From assembly GCA_001939145.1 (NCBI GenBank), contig LSRX01000507.1, forward strand, positions 380,000-443,999: DNA of 64,000 nucleotides, in the 5' to 3' direction. The stretch comes from Symbiodinium microadriaticum (lineage: Eukaryota > Sar > Dinophyceae > Suessiales > Symbiodiniaceae). Of this stretch, positions 45,618 through 57,500 are shown piece after piece. Made by a program: the position numbers and the translations under genes. The notes beneath the pieces were generated by a model. That model saw only the letters and a program-made list of their open reading frames with translations, did no database searches and was not told the origin of the DNA. Every line of letters starts with the position of its first letter. The stretch's first letter is position 1.

Positions 45618-46384
45618 TCAATCCCAGAATAGAGCAGAAAAGAAAAACAGTATGCAGTGGGACGCCCACTGGCATATATATACGAATTGCGGAAACCACC
45701 AGGTTCCAAGGCCAGCTACCGCAGTAGGGCCAAAGCCAAGCTCCTCCCGAAGGGTACAGAGCAAGGCGTAGCGATCACCGTCCCCAATGGCGCGAGGGTT
45801 CGGGATGCAGCTGCACTGCGCTCTTGCGGACCAGTGCACTGCAGTTGCGGGTCGGCACTGACCACGCAAAGGGTTTAGGCTAAGGACAAGGATCCCGAGG
45901 GAAAACTGCAAGTCCTCAGCCGAAACGCCTCCGGGTTGTGGGTTTAGGGTTTAGGGCGGAGTTCGTAGGAAGTTGGGGGGTGGGATTGGGATTTTCTAGG
46001 GAAGTTAGAGGGTTCAGGGTCTGGGGTCTGGAGCGGTGGACTGTTTTGTGCAGGCTTCTTGGTTCTACCTCATACTTCATGAAGTAAGACTCTCATTCGA
46101 GCTAACGCTTGTTCCACTCCCAGTGCTACCCTTGTAGACCTGCTATTCTACAGCGATGGCCAGTGCACAGGGCTTCGTCGAAGAGCTTCCTCGGGACTTC
46201 TATGTAGCCTTGCCACATTGAGGCTTTTGAGCATGCAGGGAAATGGGATGCTTGAGCTGTCATGACACCGCAGGAGCAGATTGGCAATCGCACCGGCACG
46301 TCCAAAATGCACCGCAGATCACAACTGGCACCAACGACAAAACGACGAAAACGACAACAGCTAACCAATCGCAAAACCCGGAGC

Positions 46385-46436
46385 CCGAAACCCCCCTAAA
46401 CCCTTAAACCATAAACCCCTAAACCCTAAACTCCGA
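46385..46436 (-). repeat. Telomere-like CCCTAAA cluster
   Basis: Plus strand reads CCCCTAAACCCTTAAACC and continues with CCCTAAAC units; about six degenerate heptamers. Confidence 0.65.
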
Positions 46437-46569
46437 GGCTCCAGGAAAAAAAGAAGCCCCGGCCTCCAGAGAAAAAGCGCTGTGGCGGCGAACAGCCCCG
46501 GGACGCCCCACATCCCAAGCCGCAACCGGACCATTGGAGGGCTAAGAGCAGGTAAACGGGAGAAAGTAA

Positions 46570-46760
46570 CACATTGTTACTAATATTAGTATTATTAGTA
46601 CTATTGCTAATATTATTTTTGTTATTGTTCTTATTCTTCTTCTTATTATTATTATTATTGTTATTATTAGGATTAGTATTATTAGAATTATTGTTATTGT
46701 GAGTAGTAGTATTGTTATTGTTATTCTTAGTATTGTTATTGTACTACTATTGCTATTGAT
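46570..46760. repeat. TTA/TTG trinucleotide tract
   Basis: TTATTATTG-type repeats over about 190 bp between the retroelement and the end of myosin B. Confidence 0.7.
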
Positions 46761-47791
46761 GCAGTCTGAACTCCGTATCTTCCAGATACCCTGGTGAGTT
46801 CTAACTTCGCGTATTTCTCGTAGTCGCACGTGTTCTCTTGAACTACTGTAGTTGAGCATCATACTCTCAGGCTAAAGCAAAACCTCCCAAAGCTCGTATT
46901 CACCAGGGCTTGGGAGACCCTAGTATATGTGGAGCGTGGGGATGGTATTCTCCGTCCGTCCTTGCCCTTGCAAGCAGCTTGTATTTGGCACACGACACTT
47001 GTTTTTGTGCATTCTAAAGTTTCTACACAGATAGTCTACTAAATGCCATGTGCTTCTGCTGTCTCCCTTGGCATCAATCTTAGCCGGGTCGAGGTTTCGA
47101 TATGCATGGCTGCGGCTCCCAGACTTATGCCCAAAGACGGACATCTGAGTGATGACTGCCTTCGAAAAGCAAATCTTCAGCGATGGCCAGTTCGTGCTGG
47201 GCAAGGGAGAAGGCTACGTTTATCCTGCCTACATCATGGGCCCCAATCGCTACCAGTATAATTACACCACCAACCCCAGAAATCCCAGGCCTGCTGCCAG
47301 AACTCCGGCAGGGAGAAGCCACCTCCATGATCGAGTTGCGTTGCTCCTGGATTGGGATTGGAGGCTTCGGGGCTCACAGTTTCTCGGATAACATAACGCC
47401 TCCTTTTGTCACGTCAGAAGGCTTCAAAGACGGCGCTAAGACTGCTAGCGGAAACCCGAGGGGTCCGCGCTTGCACCGTCTCGGCAACTGTGCTGGTGCC
47501 TTGGCTGCGTGCCCTGCACGGATAGAGACCACCGGGGAAACTGGCAGACCCCCTGAGCAGAAGTTTGCTAAAAGTCACCAAGATCAACACTGCATGTCAA
47601 GTGGAAGTCCTCCTCAGCGTGCTTTGTATCCGAGAACCATGGGTGATCCTCCCGAGGGTGCGCCTCCGCTGACAAAGAACTGGGCCCTCTCGATGCACAC
47701 CTCTCGCTCTCGCCTTGCTGCTTCCTAGACCTCCCCCTCCCCCCGTTTATACACCCTCCATGCTTCGGCCATCACTGGATGCATCGCCCTG

Positions 47792-48134
47792 CTAGACGCT
47801 GAACTGCCAGAAGGCCTCGTGAGCTTCCCTCCTTTCTCTTTGCTCCTCCCCTGGCTCCACTTCTTCCTCCAGCTCCTCCCGGTGATCCTCATCCTCCTCT
47901 TCTTGCTCTTCTTCCTCTTCTTCCTCCTCTTCCCCTTCCTCTTGTTCCTCCTCCTCCTCATCTGCCTCCTCTTCTGCTTCCGGCTCGTCTATTCTGTTCC
48001 GATAGACCTCCGGATCTGCCCGGCTGAACATCTCTGGCTCTGACTCGTCCAAGAGTTCCTCCGCGTCGGAGGATGTCTGATCATGCTCCTGATGGGCCGT
48101 CTGTCTGTCGGCGGGCTCAGCTTCGAATCTCAGC
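47792..48134 (-). CDS. Myosin B tail, acidic C-terminal exon
   Basis: Starts LRFEAEPADRQTAHQEHDQT, then a long Glu-rich run, and ends REAHEAFWQFSV before a stop at 47792. Acceptor CCAAG/G. Likely the protein's C-terminus, although a later donor splicing past this stop cannot be excluded. Confidence 0.5.
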
Positions 48135-51100
48135 CTTGGCAATAGACCGTTCAAACTCACATAACTTTAAGAAAGTCGGGGCGGCTGTCATCGACCTTCG
48201 ACGGACGTATGGAAGTCAAAGTTACAAGCACAGTCACAAGAGTGCATTTACCAAGCGCAGCCCTGCGACTCCTCTCGAAGATGTGAGGAGGATGTAGAAG
48301 CACCATGCGGTGGCATAGTCTCCGTGGAGCAGTGAGTGACGCCCTGCATTGCAGACACAAACCAAACGTGGCCCTGCGGCTGCTCTCGAAGATTGAGCTC
48401 TTCCTGCTGGTCTCTCTCCTTGGCTCGTTCTTTTCGAAACTCGAAAAAGAGACGGCTTCTCCGAGCCCTCAGCCGAGAGTCCTCTTCGTCGTGCCTTCGT
48501 GCGAGCTCGTGCCTCTGGCGCTGCACTTCTCTTTCTCGCTCCCGCTCCTGGGACGCGTGCGTCTGCGCAGAGCTCAGCTGCGGGACCCAACTTAGCTACC
48601 TGAGGTCCCACGTTTCTCGGCCAAGCCTGACTAGAACGGCGCACGACTGCTGAAACCCATGTTCTGAATAGTGACGAGGCAGGTTGGCTAGGTGAAACTT
48701 CGGCAAATTCCAGACATTCCCGCCTCCCCCTCCTTCGCCATGTGCAGCTCCTCTGCCCTGCGCAATTCTTCCTCATATGCCCTCCGACGCTCCTCTTCTG
48801 CCTCTTCTTCTACCCTTTGCCGCTCCGCTTCCTCTGCCCGTTCACGCTCCTCCTGTTCCCTTCGCAGCTCATCTTCTTCCGCCCTACGGCGTTCTTCCTC
48901 TGCCCGTTCACGGTCCTCCTGTTCCCTTCGCAGCTCTTCTTCTTCCGCCCTACGGCGTTCTTCCTCTGCCCTCAGGCGTTCTTCTTCTTGTAGTCTCTGG
49001 CGCTCCTCTTCCTCCTCCAACAGAGCCTGGCGAAGCAACAGTCAGCAACGATGACTGCTGTTTCAAATGTCCTCGGCTCAATCTTCGGTTATTGAGCGCA
49101 GAAGGCCCAAGCTAAACCCTTCAACTAAAGCGGATGAACCTCCTCGGTGTCAAGCGCCAGTCAAAGGGCTTAAAGAGGCACGGTCCCGCCTCGGCTTTCT
49201 CCCTCAGCCAGGTATCCAGCCTTTGGTGGGCTCAGGTTCTTAAGGGAGCATGCCGCTCTCTAAGAACACTTTCCGAGAACGATACTATGTCGTTCGGAGG
49301 TTCTGAAGTCATTCGAAGACGAAAAGTCTCTACGAGGCCAAGCCCGTCCAGACCGAGAGTCCGTGAACGCAGCAGCCACCATCTGCGCATGGCCTTCTGC
49401 ATGCGCTGCAGGCGTACCTTGACCAAGGACAGCATCATACTGCTCAGCTCCCCAAAGTCACCCAAACTCTGTTCGGGACTGCTTTGCTGCGACATCCCGA
49501 ACTCCAACCCACCGCCTACAGCCTGTCACTCGAAACATGTGGGCGCTGGCTGAGAAGCGAGCCTCCGCCATCACCCACAAGGTCAGCCGCACCGCGCCCA
49601 TGGCAGCTTTCAGCCGGCGCCGAGCCCGCAGCCGCCGTTGGCTCAGGCGCTCCCTTCAGAGCAGAGCAGTGCTTCAGTGCTTGCTTGGGTGGGTGGATGT
49701 GGGTCGGGGCCCATCTCCGCTGTTTTGTTCACGACTTCGTACGTGCTTAGTTTCAAGCGTCGTGTCGAGACTCCGGCCGGCACGCTTTAGCAAGATTGGT
49801 TTGCTCGAAACTTGTCGAAAAGAAACATCCTAACAGACGAAAGAAAGGGAGCAAAACCAACATCGCCTGCACATGCCGTTTCTGGTGGACGACGCCGACT
49901 TGCATCGCACGCATGGGTATCGAGTCATGCCCTACCAACTACCCGAGCAACTCTCATGTACAAAGCATGTAACATCTGCGGTTTCCACCAGCGAGCACAA
50001 TGGCTTCGACACAAAATGCGGCCCGCATGAGTTTTCGTCACAGAACAGTCTCTTTGGCTTCGTATTTCTGTCTCTTGTGCTCCCAGAACACTCATGATCT
50101 GAACCCCTCATAATTTCCTGTTTGTCACTGTTTAGAGTATAGCTTTTGCTGCATTTGTATCGTCGGCCCCTCAATCAAGAGACACTGCATCTGCATGAGC
50201 CCCCCAAGCATGAACAGTCTGAACCCAAACTTTCAACCAAAACGCAAGCACTGCAATCCACTCCCCTAAACCCGCCTGGCTGTTGTGAGCAGCGGCTGCA
50301 ACCGACCGACCAGCAGCGCAGTTGTGGCCAACCTCGTGTCCCAGTCGAAAACCGTGGTGTGGAGGCGGCACGAAACACCAAACACTTCAACAACCCTGCA
50401 TAACTAATCCGAGACTTCAGACAGCATCTACGACTCCGTGAGACAACATGACATGACACAGGACTGGCGCATAACCATGCCATGTCGCAAGCTGCAGCCC
50501 ATATGCATCAATGTGCAGTGCAATACCACAGAATGAAAACACCTGATCCCGATGTCTTGTAACAGTATAGATCGATCTGTACATTATGTACAGCGCTATT
50601 GCGACATCAGCTGGAATATACAACTACATCAGAACTGCCAATGGTATACAATGACATACACACCTGCGGGAAATTGGAAGCGGCAGGTTACGAAACGTAA
50701 CCAGGCATCCACAAACACCTGACTCGTGACCATACAGGAACATATGTGGCGTGCCTGATTCTAGAGCCTCTGACAGTGTGTATACATAAAGCCATGTATT
50801 GATAAAAGCGTGAACGATCTATGCACTATCTACGTAGTATCTACGAAATTCAAAGTCAGAGTCTGATTATTGACAAAACAGATGAAGTAAAACTAAGAAC
50901 CAAAGAAGCATGGTAGACGACAACAAGGCTGCGAGTAAGTTATAGGGATATAGCATCTTCTGCAAAAACTCTTGCGGCCGCCGCCACGCTGCGGAGGCCC
51001 TGGCTGCGCGAATCTCCTCGAGAAGCCTTGGGGTAGAAAGGGAAGCAGCCGGAGAGAAGGGCTTGAACCACCGTGGGAACCGAACCCCAGTATCTCGGCT

Positions 51101-51488
51101 TGGAAGCTGCTTGCAGAAACAGAAAAAAGAGTTCGAAGCCATCAAACCAGAGTCCGCAAACTTGAAGTTGAAACTAGCAACTGCCTGTCCTTCTGGCTGC
51201 TACCGGGGCACTTCGGCAGGTAGTGGCAAAGCTGCACTGCATGTATTGCCCGAATCCACCTGCATGTCTGGCTAAAGCCATGCACTGGACAAGGCTCAAC
51301 GAGCTACAGAGGGCTAGAAGCTGTGCGTGTGTACGATCGTGGGTGTCTGCTGCGCGGGTCTGTGGGTGTGTGCGTCCAAACCAGGCCGCAGGGTGTTTCT
51401 GATCAAAACTGGGCACAAAGCCAAAGTTTGGTTGCAGCTACTTCTGCTACCACCGCTACTGCTCCTGCTCCTGCTCCTGCTCCTGCTG

Positions 51489-51540
<52 letters not shown>

Positions 51541-54500
51541 CACTGCTAGTGCTGTAGAGGTCCTTCTCGTTACAGCACTTGCACATCAAGCTTCGGGTCT
51601 GTGCCTCTTGCGGATGATGCCCTGCACGATGCGCCGAAGCGCTTCAGGATCTGGGACAGCGCCTCGACAGGGTCGGGGAGTGAAGGACATCAACTTCGAG
51701 TTTGAGGGGCGCAGTAGCTGGTGTGGATTGAACCGTTGGGGTCCCGCTGCACCAGTCAAGCTGCATCTGTTCATAAATCGTTACCTCGCTGCAGAATCTT
51801 TCACGATGCTACGGCACTGCCGTAGCCGTATGACCTTAGCAATGCGGTTGCACGCTGATGGAGATAGTCTTCTACTGACTTCTAATCTTGGTGTACCGCA
51901 AAAAGCTGCGGTTGGTACAGTATCACCATGCCTGTGTGCCGAGGCATCTACATCTTTTTCCAGAGCACTACATGAGATTACTCAGGTATCTCCCGTACAC
52001 CTGCTTGGGGCGTGCTAATACTATGTCTTCATGGACCTGTGTTGGCTCCAGACTTTGCAATGCTGCTGTATTGCCATACTCCTGTGTTCCGCTGACAGGC
52101 ATCGGCTTCCCGTAGTAGCACGAAACTGATGTATGTGTACATATATATATATATATAGACTTATCCCTAGAATGTGTGAGTTCACAAGCTATTTCATGAG
52201 GGTCTCCTTGTCTCTAGTTCCTATAACTGTATCTGGATCTACACTCCTCTTGTCACTTGTTGTAGCATAACTTACTGTTGTTGTGTCGCTCTGCTTGCAT
52301 ACTGTTTGTCTGAACGGCCATCATCTCTGCATCGCTCCCTGTCTGCATCATAGTAACACATTGGCAAAGCCACCGGCGGCATGTAGCATGTGGTTCCATT
52401 CTTTTCAGCTGCACCAACGTTATAACAAAACTCGTGAGTGAAGCATTTCTGAATCTGCTACACGACCAACAGGTTCTGATCACACTGTACCGCCACGGCC
52501 GAACAGACGGAGCAAGGGTTTACGGGGCTGCCAGATACACTGAAAAGTAAATAGGATCAGACAGCGGCAACAGCAATTGTTCCAGCCGTTTCATCTATGC
52601 CACATTCGGCAATCTTCAAGACTCCTGACAGCATCTCCAAGCCCTGAACACTCAAAAAAGCAATCCTGTGCCTTCGGAGCGTAGATCCTCGAGGGCCTTC
52701 AGACGCCCAGCCTTGCCGCATGCTAGAGGGTCCAGGGTGACGCGATGGCAAAAACCAACAAACGATGTCGACACGCAAGCCTAACACCTATTTGATACGA
52801 TAGCAACCTCGAAACACAGGGCATGATTTCAAAAACGAAGGCGCACCACACAAAGGCACGGCGGGAGGGAGAGCGCGAGAGAGAGCGAAAGACAGAGACA
52901 ATGCTCTGCAGCCGTAGGATACAGAGAGTCAGAGAGTCTTTGGCACACTCCGGCCTTGAGGAAAAGCCGCGAGACGCCAAGCTCCCAGTCCTGACGAGAG
53001 TCTTTATTGGTTGCTCCGAAGATGAGGGAAGTGGAAGGGCCCAAGGCCGGGATCTAGCCGATTGGTTCATCACGAAACAGAAGCCCCTCCAAAAAAAACG
53101 TCTCTTGCGCAAAGGATTGCGAGGATTCTGACCCCATCCTATCCTCAACACCAGCCCGAACTTCAGGCAAAGACACCCTAAATACCCTTGGCGATAGCAG
53201 CTACCAGGCGTGTTGCTGTCGCATTGACTGAGTCGTGGTGCATCGACAACGAAGACATGTGCGTCCTACAACACTGTGCGAAAGTTGCCTCGTTGGGAAC
53301 GTCGTAGGCCAACATCAAGGCTTCGATGAATGTGCGCATCCCATAACGCTGGAAGCTCTCCGGCAAAAGGCTCCCTCAGGGCAAGCAAGCGAGAAACTCG
53401 GAGGATGGGTAAAAGGAAATGAGGAACCGCAATAATGAAATCAGAATATGAGCATAGATCTGGCCCCCGCTTCCACAATGCAACCAGGCTGCAGAAGCGA
53501 AGCAAACATCTTGCTTTGTGGCTGCACCCCCGCCGGTTGTGCAAGCGACGTCGGGGGCACGGTAGTTAGGGCGAAGAGTCCGAGTATTATAGTAGAGAGC
53601 ACTGGTGGTCCGATGAGAGTGCAAATAATGATGAGCATCGTGGTCTATCAGCTTTCACAACTGTCCAAGGAACAGTACCAGGTCAGTACCAACAATAACA
53701 ATCGTAATGCTAATAACGCAGTGGCGAAAAGTGAGGTAGCATCGCAATAGTTAGCTATACGCGTACAGCACTGTGGTATTATAGCAGGGGAAATGATACT
53801 GGTCATAATGAGTGCAGTCATGCGTAGCAGTAGGAAAAGTATTGAGACGAATGATAGCAGACGAAAGACTTAGTAAGATGAACACCCGTGAGTGCTCGCT
53901 ATGTTAATAGCCATCGTGATTCCATGTAGCGTGAATCGATGCATAGCAACATCATCTGAACTAACCCGGAAAAGGAAACATGCCAACGACCAAAAGCAAC
54001 AACAGTCAACAGCAAAACTAGCAATGAGCATAAACCATGCTGGCAACAACGACGACGTCGACGAAGACGGCTGATTCTTGGACTTAACTGCGTGGAAGTG
54101 GCTGAAGCGGCCCACGATCTCCTCGAAGTGACAGCGGTTAGGATAGCCGTCATGCATTATCCGGACGAGCTCGATGGTGCCACACCTTCATAAGGAATTG
54201 TGAGGTTTCGGGCTATGGGGTTTTAGGACTCAAGATCTGGCGTTTCAGGATGTTTGGTGTGCTGAAAAAGCCCTCCTCAAGTTTAGCATTTTAGAAGATC
54301 CTTCCGACACGGCCTTCCTAGTTACAGTTAGGCATTCAGAAATGCCGGCGAGCGCAGCTTTTTTGCTGCTTGGGCGGCAGCGGGGTGCTCGCATCCGTTG
54401 TTTCAATCACACGCAAATAGCCCATGTGCAAACGAACAACTCCTTTGCTTGACAGGGCCGGGTGTCTAGAAATAGCGGTCTACAAAGTATAAGTTTCCAC

Positions 54501-57500
54501 AAGCAGAAGCAACGTAAGTACCAGTTTTCACAGCCTTCTCAAACAAAGTCTTGGGACAAGCCACATGAAAAGTCCAGCAGGTCAGTGGGCACGATTTCGA
54601 GTGAGGTCAGGTTTGCCAACGTGGTGGTTGGTGTCAGCCCTCAAAACCTGTGAGCTCTAAAGCTCATAAACGAAAGCGTGTACAATCAGAAGGGTCGGCT
54701 ATACACAGTAAACGTGGCAGCACGCATAGCTTGAATGTTGCACCATTCGAAAGCGTTGACCTACTCTCGCGGTGTCGGCTTGACTAGACTGGGCCCTGCT
54801 GCGACTCCCAACTCTCAGGCTCGAGCTGAATGATCTGATCCAGGACGAGGCCCTGGTCGAAGATGCCTGGCTCCTGGAAGTCATTCGGCTTGAAGCAGCC
54901 TGGCAAGAAAGCAGCAAAGCGGCTGAGGGTTTGAGGTCAAGGGGTAAACTGCGATCACTTAGTTGTAACTTTCTCTTAGCTCCGAACACAGCAAATCTCT
55001 GCAGAGGCTTGCAAAACAGGCATCTTAATTGCAATTTTTTTTAATTTTTGTGTCTGAGATGTAACTTTTCACCTTTTTCACTCCGAAGGATTTTCGCCTT
55101 CGGAATTCACTCCTAAGGACTCCTTAGTGTTTTCGTCTTGGGTATTCACTCCTTCGGGCTTTCGTCTTGGGTTGAAGGTTCCCGCTGGATTCACTCCGTG
55201 GAGCTTTTGCCTATTCACTCCTTAGGGTGTTCGTCTTGGGTTAAAGTTTCCTGCTGGATTTAGCAGGAAAGGTTTTCCTCTTCGGTCAAACGTTCTTGCT
55301 GGGTTCACTGCTTACGGCTTTCGTCTTCGGGAAAACGTTCCTGCTGCACTCGCTCTTTAGGGTTTTCGCCTTGGGAATTCACTCCTCAGGGTTTTCGTCT
55401 TGGGTATTCACTCTTTAGTTTTTTCGTCTTGGGCTATGCGCACGCCTTGTTGGTTGGAACCAAGTGCGGTAGGGGTGGGGTAGGCGGGGTGCGGTAGTGC
55501 GGGTAGGCGGGGCAGGTGGGCTACGTGGGGTACGTGGGGTAGGTAGAAAAAAGTTACATCTACGAAAATAAAACAGGTACAACTAAGCCTGCTACCACTA
55601 GGATGTGCAAGCTTAAGTGCCGGAGAACATCAGCAGAAGTTTCACCTGTGCCAAACCTTCCAAACCTCAGGCTTGGTCCCTGAACGGCACTTCGCATAGC
55701 CAAACGGGCTGCATACACGCAAGCTGCACGCATGCAGACCCTTCCGCAAAGCATCCAACAGGTCTGGAAAGCACCGGAGCGAAGTGCAACACTCCATCCC
55801 TCAACCCTGGAGCCCAAGGCCCTCCAGGCCTAACCCCAAAATATCTGAACCCTGAAACCCTCAAACCTCCAAACCCTAAAGCCCTACAGTCCAAAGCCCT
55901 TCTGCCAACTCCCCAAGAAAGGTTCAGAAGGGGAGCGTATGTAGTGGAGCTGGCAACCGTTGAGCGTCTCGAGGAGGCTTTCCAGATCCGTGCAGTACTT
56001 CCTCGGCTTAGGCTCGCCGGAGTACGCCGGAAGTTGGGCTCGTAAGCTTTGGACTGTCATGGAGGAAACTTGGGGAGGCATTTGAACCATCAGTATTGCA
56101 GCTAATATAACTACACCTCTGACTCACAATCTTTCATGCATGGTTCGGCAACAATCGCCATCAACAGGGCAACCCCTAATCCCGGTTGCGCGTGAGCCAT
56201 ATTCTAGGCAAGAGGGTTGAGAGAACTACCTGCCAAATTTGCTGCTTGGACTCTTGCTGATGGACCGGAAAGGCACCTTCCCGGGATCCTCCTCGCCCAA
56301 AGATGCCACGAAGGGAAAGGTCGAGTCACCTTCGGCACGTGCTCCACATCAACTTTACTTTCCAAAACCTCAAAAGGCCCCAAACCAACCGGTACCATCG
56401 CCAGCTCTCTCATTTGGGGTACACTCCCCTTGTGCGTTGTCCTGGCGTTGCCCTGGACAGCCAGAGAAGTACCGCAGGATGCGAGGGTTGGGGCCCAACC
56501 AATGACCAACACAAACCACGTTTTCCGAGCTTCGGGATTCTTGCTCTTCAGTGAAGCAAACCCAGGTAAACCTGACTGGTTCTTAGCAGGGAATGGGGGA
56601 ATGGGTTATTGGGACTACTTCAGGGGACCTTAAGGGGCTATCATCATGGAATCCATTCCCCGATTCCCTACTAAGAACCAGGGAGAAATCCTCTGCCCTA
56701 CACCGCACACCTCAACCGAAGTAGTTAAGCGAGTGGCAGATCAGCTCCTCACACTCGGGCAGGAGCCGGTCATTGTTCCTCGGACACCCACGGTTTGAAT
56801 GCCTGCGGGGGTTGTGCCAAGTTCATGTTCCTCACACAGCTTGCTGAGGGGCGCAGGGCGCTGCGGGGTTCTATCTCTGCTGGTGGATCTTCAGCAATGG
56901 TACGATGTCCGGAGAACTCATCCTTAGACCTCGCCCCGAAGATGGCCCGAGATGAGAAAGCCGTACAAGCAAACCCAATCGCAAGAGCTGAAATAGAAAA
57001 TGACTCGTACAAGCTCCCGACGTGCACACAAGGAGCTTGTCCAGCCAACCTTTGGTGGTGTACTCCACCCATCCGGCGTAGTGCTTCACCAGGAAGCCCT
57101 GGGACTCTTTCACCAATACACAAATGCAGCATACGGTGGAAGTCATGTTCATTGACTAGAGGACCGCTGGGTAGCCCAGAGGCTCTTAAAATGGCCAAAC
57201 ACCTTCCTTATTACGGAACTGCGAAAATGGCGATCCTTTTCTTGATGGTTTTGGTGTGCCAGTGGCCTGGCGGATGGAGGACAGGTTACCCGCAGAAAGA
57301 ATGGCCTTTCCCTGCAAACCTCAACCAGGTTGTCTGAAGCTTCCAACCCGAAACAACTAAGCCCACAACGGTTTAGAATTGACGGCTCGGGGTTTATGAT
57401 GTAAGCTGTGAACTCGCCGTTTAGTCAGGGTTTTGGCAACCTGAATGCAGATTGTTGTATGAAAGGTACAAGGAAGGACAACTGCAATACAGTAACAACA

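Larger units (their letters stand above)
35085..45699 (-). mobile_element. Dinoflagellate-type LINE (non-LTR) retroelement, ~10.5 kb
   Basis: A long retroelement transcribed right to left. Parts in order: ORF1 with zinc ribbon and coiled coil (45.6-44.3 kb); a region of unknown function with a triplicated module (44.3-40.0 kb); RNase H, AP-type endonuclease and reverse transcriptase in one 1319-codon frame (39.9-36.0 kb); two C2H2 fingers (36.0-35.3 kb); and a hairpin-rich 3' UTR (35.1-35.2 kb). No LTRs seen. Frame changes near 45.2, 42.35, 40.0 and 36.0 kb mean this copy is either decayed, contains sequence errors, or uses frameshifting. The catalytic frame is intact, so the copy is young. 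Exact ends and target-site duplication were not determined. Confidence 0.88.
45700..47791. other. Intergenic stretch between retroelement and myosin B
   Basis: About 2.1 kb with TTTAGGG-like motifs (45935-46020, 46385-46436) and a TTA/TTG tract. A plus-strand open segment near 47.16-47.29 kb reads protein-like (VYPAYIMGPNRYQYNYTTNP) but has no recognised relative. Confidence 0.45.

Noticed and set aside
35085-45699. LTR retrotransposon or endogenous virus
   Set aside because: The endonuclease is AP-type, no integrase, protease or envelope motifs, and no flanking direct repeats were seen.
47149-47391. Plus-strand ORF with a protein-like stretch (GPNRYQYNYTTNPRN)
   Set aside because: No recognisable family, opposite to all other genes and no splice context; left as a remark only.
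51327-51557. Leu-rich or Ser-rich ORFs over the CTG repeat
   Set aside because: Translation of a trinucleotide repeat; no support outside the repeat.
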